From: Paracoccaceae bacterium
GTDB taxonomy: Bacteria > Pseudomonadota > Alphaproteobacteria > Rhodobacterales > Rhodobacteraceae
Reading direction: 5' to 3'
Assembly (NCBI GenBank): GCA_007131945.1
Contig: SLPP01000089.1
Coordinates: 1 to 21,649, forward strand
Length of the DNA: 21,649 nt
The first letter of the stretch is position 1. Each line of letters begins with the position of its first letter. A model generated the notes under the pieces. That model saw only the letters and a program-made list of their open reading frames with translations, ran no database searches and was not told where the DNA came from. Made by a program: the position numbers and the translations under genes. Below are positions 9,790 through 17,573 of this stretch, piece after piece.

Positions 9790-10758
9790 TCAGACCTGGA
9801 TGTTGACCATCTTGCGCATGTAGAGAATGTTGATCCCGAGGAAGGCGAAGACCACGATCGCGACCGGCACGAACATGGGCGAGTCCTTCACGCCGTCATA
9901 ATAGTCGGGCTTGATCACGCTGATCCCCAGCATCGCCACGATCGGAAAGCCCGACAGGAACATGCCCGACCATTTCGCCTCGGCGGTGATCGCGCGGACG
10001 CGGCGGAAGAGCTTGAAGCGCGCGCGCACGACCTTCGAAAGCCCGTCGAGGATCTCGGCGAGGTTGCCGCCCGACTTCTGCTGGATCGACACGGCGACGG
10101 CGAGGAAGCGCAGATCCTGCATGTCCATCCGCTGCGCGAAGGCCATCAGCGTCTCGCCCATGTCGCGACCATAGGCGGCCTCGTCGGCGATGAGCCCCAG
10201 TTCCGAACCAAGCGGGTCGGGGATCTCCTTCGCCGCGCCGGCGAGCGCGTGGCTGAACGGATGGCCGACGCGCAGCGCCCGCACGATCAGGTCGATCGCG
10301 TCGGGCAGCTGTTCCTCGATCAGGTCAAGCCGCTTCTTGGCCTTGCTCGAGACCCAGAACCAGACCGCGCCGACGCCCATCGCCACCGACAGGCCGGCGC
10401 GGATCGCCAGCGCCGCCTCGGTGGCCAGGGTCAGCGCGGTGAAGGCGACGCCGCAGAGCATGAACATGATCACGATCAGGGCCATCGGCGAGAAGGCGAT
10501 CTTGGCCTTCATCGCGCGTTCGGAGAGCAGCGAGTAGAAGGGTATGCGCTCCGACCGGCCGTGCTGCGAGACCTCCTTGCGCAGCCGCTCCAGCACTTCC
10601 TGCTGCGAGTTGCCCTTTTCCAGCATCTCGAGGCGGCGGTTCATCCGACTGTCCAGCCGGATCGACTTGCCGAAGACGATCAGATAGAGCGCCTCGACCA
10701 GCAGCAGCACGCCGATGAAGACGGCGGCGTAGATGATCAGTGTGGGATCGATGGACAT
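9790..10758 (-). CDS. tadB: Tad inner-membrane platform protein TadB
   Basis: This 322-residue T2SF-family membrane protein is the partner of TadC in the Flp pilus platform. It shows an N-terminal membrane segment (TLIIYAAVFIGVLLLVEALYL) and a basic cytoplasmic region. Two central membrane segments follow (residues about 90-130). The T2SF domain opens LPDAIDLIVRALRVGHPFSHA and carries QKSGGNLAEILDGLSKVVRAR; the protein ends with a membrane helix and IVVFAFLGINILYMRKM. GGAG about 9 bases upstream supports ATG 10758, and only 5 bases separate it from the tadA stop. The order tadA-tadB-tadC is the canonical core of every Tad locus. Confidence 0.95.
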   Translation of the reverse strand: MSIDPTLIIYAAVFIGVLLLVEALYLIVFGKSIRLDSRMNRRLEMLEKGNSQQEVLERLRKEVSQHGRSERIPFYSLLSERAMKAKIAFSPMALIVIMFMLCGVAFTALTLATEAALAIRAGLSVAMGVGAVWFWVSSKAKKRLDLIEEQLPDAIDLIVRALRVGHPFSHALAGAAKEIPDPLGSELGLIADEAAYGRDMGETLMAFAQRMDMQDLRFLAVAVSIQQKSGGNLAEILDGLSKVVRARFKLFRRVRAITAEAKWSGMFLSGFPIVAMLGISVIKPDYYDGVKDSPMFVPVAIVVFAFLGINILYMRKMVNIQV

Positions 10759-10763
10759 GGTGC

Positions 10764-12236
<1,473 letters not shown>

Positions 12237-12247
12237 GGCGGGTCCAA

Positions 12248-13486
12248 TCAGGCTGCGGCGCGCGCTTGCTGCTTGCGCGCCTCGTCGAGGGTCTGGGCGA
12301 ACTTGCGGATTTCCTTGAGCAGCGGGTTCTTCGCCGCGACCTCGGCCAGCGGCAGGCCGTGGTCATTGGCCTGTGTCACCTGCGCGGTGCCGTCGGGCAG
12401 CTGCAGCGCGAAGCTGATGTCGAGGCTCTCGGCCATCCGCCGGGCGCGGGACTTCCCCGAGAGATCGGTGAAGCGCGGCGCGCGGTTGAGGACGTAGCGC
12501 AGCTTGTCGACCGCCAGCCCCTCGGCCTTGAGCGCCCGGACGAGGCGCAGCGCGTTCTGCGCCGAGCGCATGTCGAGTTCCATCATCGCGTAATAGTGCT
12601 CGGCGGCATTGAGCACCGTTTCGGTCCACTGGATCACGGTGCCCGGCATGTCGATGACCACGAAGTCGAAATTCGCCCGTGCCAGCGCGATGATCCGCTC
12701 GATGTCGTCGGGCGTGATCAGGTCGAGCGGCAACATGTCCGCCGCCGAGGTCAGCACCTTCAGCTTCTCGTGGAAGGTCTGCAGCGTGCTGAAGAAGAAG
12801 TCTCGGTCCATCATCGCGGTGTTGGAGAGCATCTCGTAGACCTTCTCGCTCCGCGCGAGGTCGAGATAGGTCGAGACCGAGCCGGTCTGCAGATCGAGGT
12901 CCAGCAGGCAGACGCTGAGCGGCTTGCCCTCCTCGCCGAGACTGGCCAGTTCCCAGGCGAGGTTGACCGCGAAGGTCGTCGCCCCCGCGCCGCCGGCCAG
13001 CGGATGGACGGCAAGCACGGTTCCGGTCTTGCCCGGGCCCGTGCCCGCCGGCGCGCCCCCCGGGCCGAAGGGCGCGACCGGCGCCTGCAACCGTTCGATC
13101 GCCTCGCGCAGCGCCCCGTCGGGCAGCGGGTAGGGGACGAAATCCGCCGCCCCCAGCCGCAACAGCCGGTGCAGAACGATCGGCTTCAGTTCCTCGGCGA
13201 TCAGGATCACCTGGACGTTCTCGGCGCGGGCGCGCTGGATGATCGCCTGCACCTGCGCCATGTTCGCCTCGTCCTCGTCGTCGAGCGCAATGGTGAGGAA
13301 CTCGAGCGTCTTGGCCTCGGGCTGGTCGAAATACTGCAGCGCCGTCGCGAAGGTCAGATCGCCCCAGCTTTCACCCAGGATCGCCTCCATGTCCTCGATC
13401 AGCAGATCGAAGGACTGCACGTCCCGCGAGACCGTGCAGGCGCGTATCGTGGAGGAGGATCGCGGTTTCGCGGCGGTGCTTGACAT
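12248..13486 (-). CDS. tadZ: Pilus localisation ATPase-like protein TadZ (CpaE)
   Basis: TadZ/CpaE is a MinD/ParA-like protein that places the Tad machine at its cellular site. The 412 residues comprise an N-terminal atypical receiver domain (residues about 14-135, with VQVILIAEEL and LLRLGAADFVPYPLP) and a C-terminal ParA/MinD fold. In the latter the nucleotide loop reads AGGAGATT (164-171), where the two lysines of KGGxGKT are both Ala. LLDLDLQTGS keeps the aspartate of the A' motif, and FDFVVIDMPG is Walker B-like. The degenerate loop is known in TadZ proteins, so weak or no ATP hydrolysis is expected. ATG 13486 is chosen over an upstream in-frame ATG at 13642 because AAGGA lies 7 bases upstream and the extra 52 residues are low-complexity Arg-rich. 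Confidence 0.92.
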   Translation of the reverse strand: MSSTAAKPRSSSTIRACTVSRDVQSFDLLIEDMEAILGESWGDLTFATALQYFDQPEAKTLEFLTIALDDEDEANMAQVQAIIQRARAENVQVILIAEELKPIVLHRLLRLGAADFVPYPLPDGALREAIERLQAPVAPFGPGGAPAGTGPGKTGTVLAVHPLAGGAGATTFAVNLAWELASLGEEGKPLSVCLLDLDLQTGSVSTYLDLARSEKVYEMLSNTAMMDRDFFFSTLQTFHEKLKVLTSAADMLPLDLITPDDIERIIALARANFDFVVIDMPGTVIQWTETVLNAAEHYYAMMELDMRSAQNALRLVRALKAEGLAVDKLRYVLNRAPRFTDLSGKSRARRMAESLDISFALQLPDGTAQVTQANDHGLPLAEVAAKNPLLKEIRKFAQTLDEARKQQARAAA

Positions 13487-13755
13487 GCTTCGTTCCTTCA
13501 GGCCCTGGCCCCTGCGGGTATCCTCGGTTTGCGGCCGCGCGATTCGGCGGGCACCGGGGCCCGTCCGCCGTTCCGCAGACACGGCCGAAATCATGCAGTC
13601 AGTTGGCCTAAGAAAAGGTAACCTTGCGCCGGGTCTTACCACCGCGGCGCTAAGTTGACCGACAGCCGCCGGTCGCCGCGGGCGCGATCACCCCGAATGC
13701 GACGCGCGCAGGCCGGGTTGCGGCCTGCGCGCGGGTGCCTGCGGAAGCGGGCTGT
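13487..13755 (-). promoter_or_regulatory. ompA-like to tadZ intergenic region, probable tadZ promoter
   Basis: This 269-base gap separates the OmpA-like gene from tadZ on the minus strand. It holds a 13-bp hairpin close to the ompA-like stop and, in the middle, a more AT-rich patch around 13590-13625 that includes the inverted repeat AAGGT-A-ACCTT (13615-13625). The last 100 bases before tadZ are GC-rich leader. I see no convincing -35/-10 pair, so a promoter for the tadZABC unit is inferred from the gap and base composition only. Confidence 0.35.
13703..13733 (-). other. Strong hairpin after the OmpA-like gene, no U-tract
   Basis: CGCGCGCAGGCCG (13703-13715) and CGGCCTGCGCGCG (13721-13733) form a perfect 13-bp stem with a five-base loop. 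It starts 22 bases beyond the ompA-like stop in the minus-strand transcript. No run of T follows, so it is not a standard intrinsic terminator; it may stabilise the rcpA-ompA message end or act with Rho. Confidence 0.7.
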
Positions 13756-14370
13756 CTAGCGATAGGTCGCGGGACGGACCCAGGTCGCGCTTTCGACGAA
13801 TTCGCGATAGACGATCTGGGCGTAGTTGCCGTCCATCACCGTCGGATGGCGGCGCACGAAGCCCGAGACCTCGGTCACGGTGCGGCGGTTGGCGCGCTCG
13901 GGTTCGGGGGTGGGGATCAGGGGCCGCGTCTGGCCGTGCGAGACCAGCGCCTCGAGCCGCGAGCGGCTGACGCCGTTGCGGACGAGGAAATCGACCACCG
14001 CGCGTGCCCGGCGCAGGCCGAGGCCGTGGTTGTACCGGGCGCTGCCGACGAGGTCGGTATGGCCGTAGACGCGGAACCGGACCTCGGGGAACTGGCGGAT
14101 CCAGGCGGCCTGGCGGGAGAGGATCTCCTGTGCCTCGGCATCGAGCTCGGCGCTGTCGAAGGCGAAGTTCACCGTCGACGGCACCTCGGCGGCGAAGCGC
14201 TGGCCGAGGGCCTGCGCATAGCTGAGCTGCCCGGTCTGGACGAGATCGTTGTGCGCTTGCGCCCGTCCGTAGCCGGAGTGGTCGAGTTGCGCGGCGACCT
14301 GCCTGTCGGCACAGCCCGCGAGGGTCGACCCGGCCAGGCCAAGCAGCAGCATTCGGCGTGAAATCAGCAT
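13756..14370 (-). CDS. OmpA-family peptidoglycan-binding lipoprotein in tad locus
   Basis: This 204-residue protein has a signal peptide MLISRRMLLLGLAGSTLAGC with the lipobox LAGC (Cys20). A C-terminal OmpA-like domain begins STVNFAFDSAELDAEA and carries RVYGHTDLVGSARYN (Asp106) and GLRRARAV, the usual diaminopimelate-contacting positions. It would be anchored by lipid in a membrane and bind the cell wall non-covalently. It lacks a beta-barrel. The SRRMLL stretch resembles a twin-arginine motif. It follows rcpA after 13 bases, with GGAG upstream of ATG 14370, so it is co-transcribed with the secretin gene; a role in holding the secretin to the peptidoglycan is inferred from this position. Confidence 0.9.
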   Translation of the reverse strand: MLISRRMLLLGLAGSTLAGCADRQVAAQLDHSGYGRAQAHNDLVQTGQLSYAQALGQRFAAEVPSTVNFAFDSAELDAEAQEILSRQAAWIRQFPEVRFRVYGHTDLVGSARYNHGLGLRRARAVVDFLVRNGVSRSRLEALVSHGQTRPLIPTPEPERANRRTVTEVSGFVRRHPTVMDGNYAQIVYREFVESATWVRPATYR

Positions 14371-14383
14371 CAGACGTGCTCCG

Positions 14384-15736
14384 TCAGTCCATGATGTAGC
14401 CGTAGCCGCCGCGGAAGTCCTGCCGCGCGACCTCGGCGGCGGGCCCGGTGCCCTGAAGGCGGCCGTGCAGGAAGATGTCGGCTTCGGTCGGCAGGCGCAC
14501 GCGGTCGGTCGGCATCATCAGCGCCTCGCCGCGCGTCGGCGTGACCAGATGCGCGGTGACGAAGATCACCAACTCGGTCTGGTTGCGCCGAAAATCCGTG
14601 CTGCGGAAGAGCGCGCCGAGGACCGGCAGCTGGCCGAGCCAGGGCACTTGGCGGTTGTTGCCGAAGAAGTCGTCCTGCAGCAGCCCCGCGATGGCGAAAC
14701 TCTCGCCGTCGCGCAGCTCGACCGTGGTCGAGGTCCGCCGCGTTCGGAAGCCGGGCACCGAGACATTGTTCGAGGTGACGCTGACGCTGGGGTCGATGTC
14801 GCTGACCGAGGCGTTGAGCATCAGGTTGATCACGCCCCCGTCGAGCACCCGCGGCGTGAAGATCAGCTCGACGCCGAAGGGCCGGTACTCGATGGTGATG
14901 CGGTTCTCCTGGCCCGGAACCGGGATCGGGATCTCGCCGCCGGCGAGGAAGCGCGCCTCCTGCCCCGACAGCGCCGTCAGGTTCGGCTCGGACAACGTCC
15001 GCGCCAACCCGTTCGTCTCCAGCGCCTCGAGCAGGACCTGGAACTGCACCGAACCGACATTGAACCGCGCCGTCAGCGTGCCGGTGCCGTCGACCGCGCT
15101 CGCCCCGCGCGAAAGCGGCAGGAAGCTGTTGCCGATGGAGACGTCCGAGCCAAGCTGCCGCGCGACGTCGCGCCGCACCTCCGAGAAGCGCACCTTCAGC
15201 ATCACCTGCTGCGTGCCGCCGACGCTCATCAGGTTCGACACCCGCCCCGGCGCGTAGCGCTCGGCCAGCTGCATCGCCGCGTCGAGCCGCCCGATCGACG
15301 ACACGACGCCCGAGAGCACGATCCCGTCATTGGCGGTGCGCACCTCGATCTGCTCGTTGGGCAGGATCTGGCGCAGTCTCTCGCGGAACTCGGCGACATC
15401 GGGGGTGACATGCACCTCGATATTGGCGATCAGCAGGCCGTCGGCGCCGAGCACCGTCAGCGTCGTGCGCCCCGGCGCCTTGCCGAGCACGTAGATCGAG
15501 CGGTCCGACAGCGTCGAGATGTCGGCGATCCCCGGATTGGCGATCGAGAGTTCGCTGAACGCCACGTCGCTGTCGACGATCACCGCCCGGTTCATCGAAA
15601 CCCGAACCGTCTGCGCCGAAACGCCGTTCGCGATGTGCAAGGTCTCCGCCCGGGCATCGCCCGGCGCGACCACCGCAGCCCCGAGTCCGAGCCCGAGGGC
15701 GGTCAGGGCTGCTGCAATAGCCGTCTTCGATTTCAT
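14384..15736 (-). CDS. cpaC: Outer-membrane secretin of the Tad/Flp pilus (RcpA/CpaC)
   Basis: This 450-residue protein forms the multimeric outer-membrane pore through which the Flp pilus passes. A Sec signal peptide of about 30 residues ends in DARA-ET. The periplasmic N-domain typical of CpaC follows (SMNRAVIVDSDVAFSELSIANPG; SIYVLGKAPGRTTLTVLG). Next comes a BON-like stretch (IVLSGVVSSIGRLDAAMQLAERYAPG) and then the secretin domain with SVQFQVLLEALETNGLARTL, GGEIPIPVPG, FGVELIFTPRVLDGGVINL and SFAIAGLLQDD. AGGA close to ATG 15736 fits a ribosome binding site. It is separated from cpaB by 207 AT-rich bases, so it may have its own promoter, and it leads directly into the OmpA-like lipoprotein gene. 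Confidence 0.96.
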   Translation of the reverse strand: MKSKTAIAAALTALGLGLGAAVVAPGDARAETLHIANGVSAQTVRVSMNRAVIVDSDVAFSELSIANPGIADISTLSDRSIYVLGKAPGRTTLTVLGADGLLIANIEVHVTPDVAEFRERLRQILPNEQIEVRTANDGIVLSGVVSSIGRLDAAMQLAERYAPGRVSNLMSVGGTQQVMLKVRFSEVRRDVARQLGSDVSIGNSFLPLSRGASAVDGTGTLTARFNVGSVQFQVLLEALETNGLARTLSEPNLTALSGQEARFLAGGEIPIPVPGQENRITIEYRPFGVELIFTPRVLDGGVINLMLNASVSDIDPSVSVTSNNVSVPGFRTRRTSTTVELRDGESFAIAGLLQDDFFGNNRQVPWLGQLPVLGALFRSTDFRRNQTELVIFVTAHLVTPTRGEALMMPTDRVRLPTEADIFLHGRLQGTGPAAEVARQDFRGGYGYIMD

Positions 15737-15942
15737 GCGATCCTGCCTCTGTGATCACGGCACTTGTGTCTGGGGTCTGACGCCCCGATTGCCCGAATCA
15801 TGCGGGACTTCTGCTTTCTTTGCAAGAATCAAGTGCTTGCGGGTCGTTCTTTGTCGAAGCGCCGGAAGATCAACACTTCATCTTGTGTTTATCCCTCCTA
15901 TAACACCACATGTTGTTTTCGCGATGTTGCGGAAATACAACC
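15737..15942 (-). promoter_or_regulatory. AT-rich gap between cpaB and rcpA
   Basis: About 206 bases that are clearly richer in A and T than the coding DNA around them. The minus strand contains a promoter-like pair (listed separately), a perfect AGGAGG (15899-15894) and a tiny reading frame ATG-AAG-TGT-TGA (15881-15870), but no gene of useful length. Most likely this is the control region of the rcpA-ompA unit. Confidence 0.5.
15797..15825 (-). promoter_or_regulatory. Candidate promoter for rcpA
   Basis: On the minus strand TTGCAA (15825-15820) and CATGAT (15802-15797) are 17 bases apart, each matching four of six sigma-70 consensus positions, within the only AT-rich stretch upstream of rcpA. 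It would give a leader of roughly 55 bases. The match is moderate and found by eye. Confidence 0.3.
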
Positions 15943-16779
15943 TCAGTTTGTGCAGGGAATCTCGACCTCAACTACCTCCCCGCCCCGGCGCGTGCGGATG
16001 GTGCAGCGTTCCACCGCCTCGACGCGCCGCGCCTCGATCCCCAGGAGCCGCCTGCGATCGATCTGGAACGTGGCCAGATCGGTGCTGTCGTCGAGCCCGA
16101 CGACCGACAGCGACAGCCGTCCCGTCGCCTGGCCCTGGGCCAGCGTCGCCACGACCTCGGGCGGCGCCTCGATGGTGACCGTGCGCGGCATGCCGGTGAT
16201 GTTGCGGTCCTGGTCGGCTATGTCGTCGAGCGCGATCGTGCGCAGACCGCTGACGATCAGCCGCGTCACGTCGCCATCGTCGGCGGAGGCGCGCCCGGTC
16301 CAGTAGACATCGACCAGGTCCGACGGGCGCAGGTTGCCCGAGATACCGCTGCCGGCATCGACCCGCATGGTGAAGGCGCGCATCCCCGGCGAGAGCTGCG
16401 CCGCGATCCCGGCCGGCTGGCCCGGCTCGCTGACCTTGACCGCCAGCAGCGGCTCCTTCGCCTCCATCGCGCGCAGGGCGATGCGCGGGCGCGCCGGGTC
16501 GGGGATCAGCCGCTCGAGTTCCATGAAGGCGCCCGCCGGCACCGAGGCCGCCGGCCAGATGATCTTGCGCACATCCTCGGCGCGGATCGGTTCGCCATAG
16601 CGCAGCGGCCGTTCCGCGACGAGGATCTCGACCGTCTCCAGCGCCGGCCGCTGGGTGTTCTGCGCGCGAACCGCGGCCATCGCCTCTTCGGTCTGCGCGA
16701 TATAGGACTGGGCCGTGTAGACGCCGAAACCGGCAAGACCGATCCCGGCGGCAAGGACGGCAATCTGGGCAACGCGCAT
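15943..16779 (-). CDS. cpaB: Flp pilus assembly protein CpaB (RcpC)
   Basis: This 278-residue periplasmic protein is held by an N-terminal membrane segment (IAVLAAGIGLAGFGVYTAQSY). It has an SAF-type domain (ETVEILVAERPLRYGEPIRAEDVRKI, about residues 48-110) followed by a beta-rich RcpC-like region (LSPGMRAFTMRVDAGSGISG; LRPSDLVDVYWTG). The two cysteines near the C-terminus (VERCTIR; EIPCTN) could form a disulphide. CpaB/RcpC works with the secretin at the outer membrane. GGAGA 7 bases upstream sets ATG 16779; an upstream in-frame ATG at 16947 would add an Arg-rich segment with no family similarity. It is cut off from the pilin genes by an intrinsic terminator. Confidence 0.93.
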   Translation of the reverse strand: MRVAQIAVLAAGIGLAGFGVYTAQSYIAQTEEAMAAVRAQNTQRPALETVEILVAERPLRYGEPIRAEDVRKIIWPAASVPAGAFMELERLIPDPARPRIALRAMEAKEPLLAVKVSEPGQPAGIAAQLSPGMRAFTMRVDAGSGISGNLRPSDLVDVYWTGRASADDGDVTRLIVSGLRTIALDDIADQDRNITGMPRTVTIEAPPEVVATLAQGQATGRLSLSVVGLDDSTDLATFQIDRRRLLGIEARRVEAVERCTIRTRRGGEVVEVEIPCTN

Positions 16780-16970
16780 GGGTCGTCTCCTGTCTGGGTC
16801 ACGCTGCGGGGGCAGACGCCCGGACCGCGCGTCCGGAACCGCCTGCTTCATCGGGTCGAAGCGTGACCGGCAGGGCTGGCCGACCCGATTCGCGGCCATT
16901 GTCGCAGCGGATGGTGAACGACTCGTGGACGCCGATGCCGGCGTCACGGCCTTGTCAGCAAGGGTCTCGG
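16780..16970 (-). promoter_or_regulatory. Leader / probable promoter region of cpaB
   Basis: These 191 bases lie between the pilin terminator and cpaB. Because the terminator closes the pilin transcript, cpaB should have its own promoter here, but no clear -35/-10 pair stands out. The perfect inverted repeat CCGGAC-CGCGC-GTCCGG (16820-16836), about 41 bases before the cpaB start, could be an operator or a leader hairpin. Confidence 0.35.
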
Positions 16971-17002
16971 AAAAAAGGAAGCCGCGCCCGGCAGGGCGCG
17001 GC
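16971..17002 (-). terminator. Intrinsic terminator after the Flp pilin genes
   Basis: In the minus-strand transcript, GCCGCGCCC and GGGCGCGGC form a perfect 9-bp stem around a four-base loop (17002-16981), followed by TTCCTTTTTT (16980-16971). It begins 46 bases after the stop of the second pilin gene. It is a textbook Rho-independent terminator separating abundant pilin mRNA from cpaB. Confidence 0.9.
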
Positions 17003-17048
17003 GTCGTCGCACAGGCGAAGGCAAGGCGCGGACGAACCGTTGACCGGC

Positions 17049-17264
17049 TCAGCCATCACCGTGGATGTCGAAGCTGACCGGATCGATGCTGGCGCTGTTC
17101 AGCGCCCCGCTGATCGCTCCGCCCAGCCCGCCGACACCGCTGCTGACGGCCGCGATCACCGCGATGCCGAGGCCGACGATGGCGGCGGTCAGCACGACCC
17201 AATCCACGGTCACGGCGCCGGAGTCGTCGCGCAGGAACGACTTGAGAATGTCTATGGTCTTCAT
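17049..17264 (-). CDS. Flp-type pilin, second copy
   Basis: This 71-residue protein is a small prepilin. It starts with the basic leader MKTIDILKSFLRDDSG, followed by AVTVDWVVLTAAIVGLGIAV, a hydrophobic helix that both packs the pilus core and spans the inner membrane before assembly. Cleavage by TadV is expected after Gly16, giving about 55 mature residues. Position +5 is Asp and +6 is Trp, where classical Flp pilins have Glu-Tyr. The C-terminal tail is Gly/Ser-rich and ends DIHGDG. AAGGAG 8 bases upstream fixes ATG 17264; a longer in-frame reading from 17339 is Arg-rich and implausible. An intrinsic terminator follows. Confidence 0.9.
   Translation of the reverse strand: MKTIDILKSFLRDDSGAVTVDWVVLTAAIVGLGIAVIAAVSSGVGGLGGAISGALNSASIDPVSFDIHGDG
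17142..17222. repeat. Direct repeat, pilin core copy 2
   Basis: This 81-base segment inside the second pilin gene matches 17451-17531 in the first at 78 of 81 positions (offset 309). The segment encodes the cleavage site and membrane helix. The flanking parts of the two genes differ much more. Confidence 0.9.
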
Positions 17265-17307
17265 GCCTTTTCTCCTTGTTGGCCGGGCCCGTCGTGCATC
17301 GGGGCAG

Positions 17308-17339
17308 GTGGCGGTCGCTTCACGCAGCGCGACCGCCAC
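17308..17339 (-). other. Hairpin between the two pilin genes
   Basis: GTGGCGGTCGC (17308-17318) and GCGACCGCCAC (17329-17339) form a perfect 11-bp stem with a ten-base loop, starting 18 bases after the first pilin's stop. No T-run follows. It could protect the upstream pilin mRNA from 3' decay or partly reduce read-through into the second copy. Confidence 0.7.
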
Positions 17340-17357
17340 AGCCCGGATGTGGACATC

Positions 17358-17573
17358 TTAGTCGTTGTCGTGGATACCGGTCAGGTCGATTTCGAGCGAA
17401 TGGCCGGACAGCGAGGCCGAAATCGACGAACCGAGGTTCGACACGCCGCCGCTGACGGCCGCGATCACCGCGATGCCCAGGCCGACGATGGCGGCGGTCA
17501 GCACGACCCAGTCCACGGTCACGGCACCGGATTCGTCTTTCGAGAAGGTCTTGATCAGGTCGAAGAGTTTCAT
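17358..17573 (-). CDS. Flp-type pilin, first copy
   Basis: This 71-residue prepilin is the first gene of the tad locus. The leader MKLFDLIKTFSKDESG is followed by AVTVDWVVLTAAIVGLGIAV, with TadV cleavage expected after Gly16. The mature chain has Asp at +5 and Trp at +6, a hydrophobic helix, then a Ser/Gly-rich segment and an acidic tail ending GIHDND. GGAG 8 bases upstream sets ATG 17573; an in-frame upstream ATG at 17624 adds a short Arg/Thr-rich stretch unlike a pilin leader. The long upstream gap contains a possible promoter and CtrA-like site. Being first and having the better promoter context, this copy is likely the major subunit, which is inference. Confidence 0.9.
   Translation of the reverse strand: MKLFDLIKTFSKDESGAVTVDWVVLTAAIVGLGIAVIAAVSGGVSNLGSSISASLSGHSLEIDLTGIHDND
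17451..17531. repeat. Direct repeat, pilin core copy 1
   Basis: Partner of 17142-17222 with three mismatches in 81 bases. It lies in the first pilin gene and covers the prepilin cleavage site and hydrophobic helix. Confidence 0.9.
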
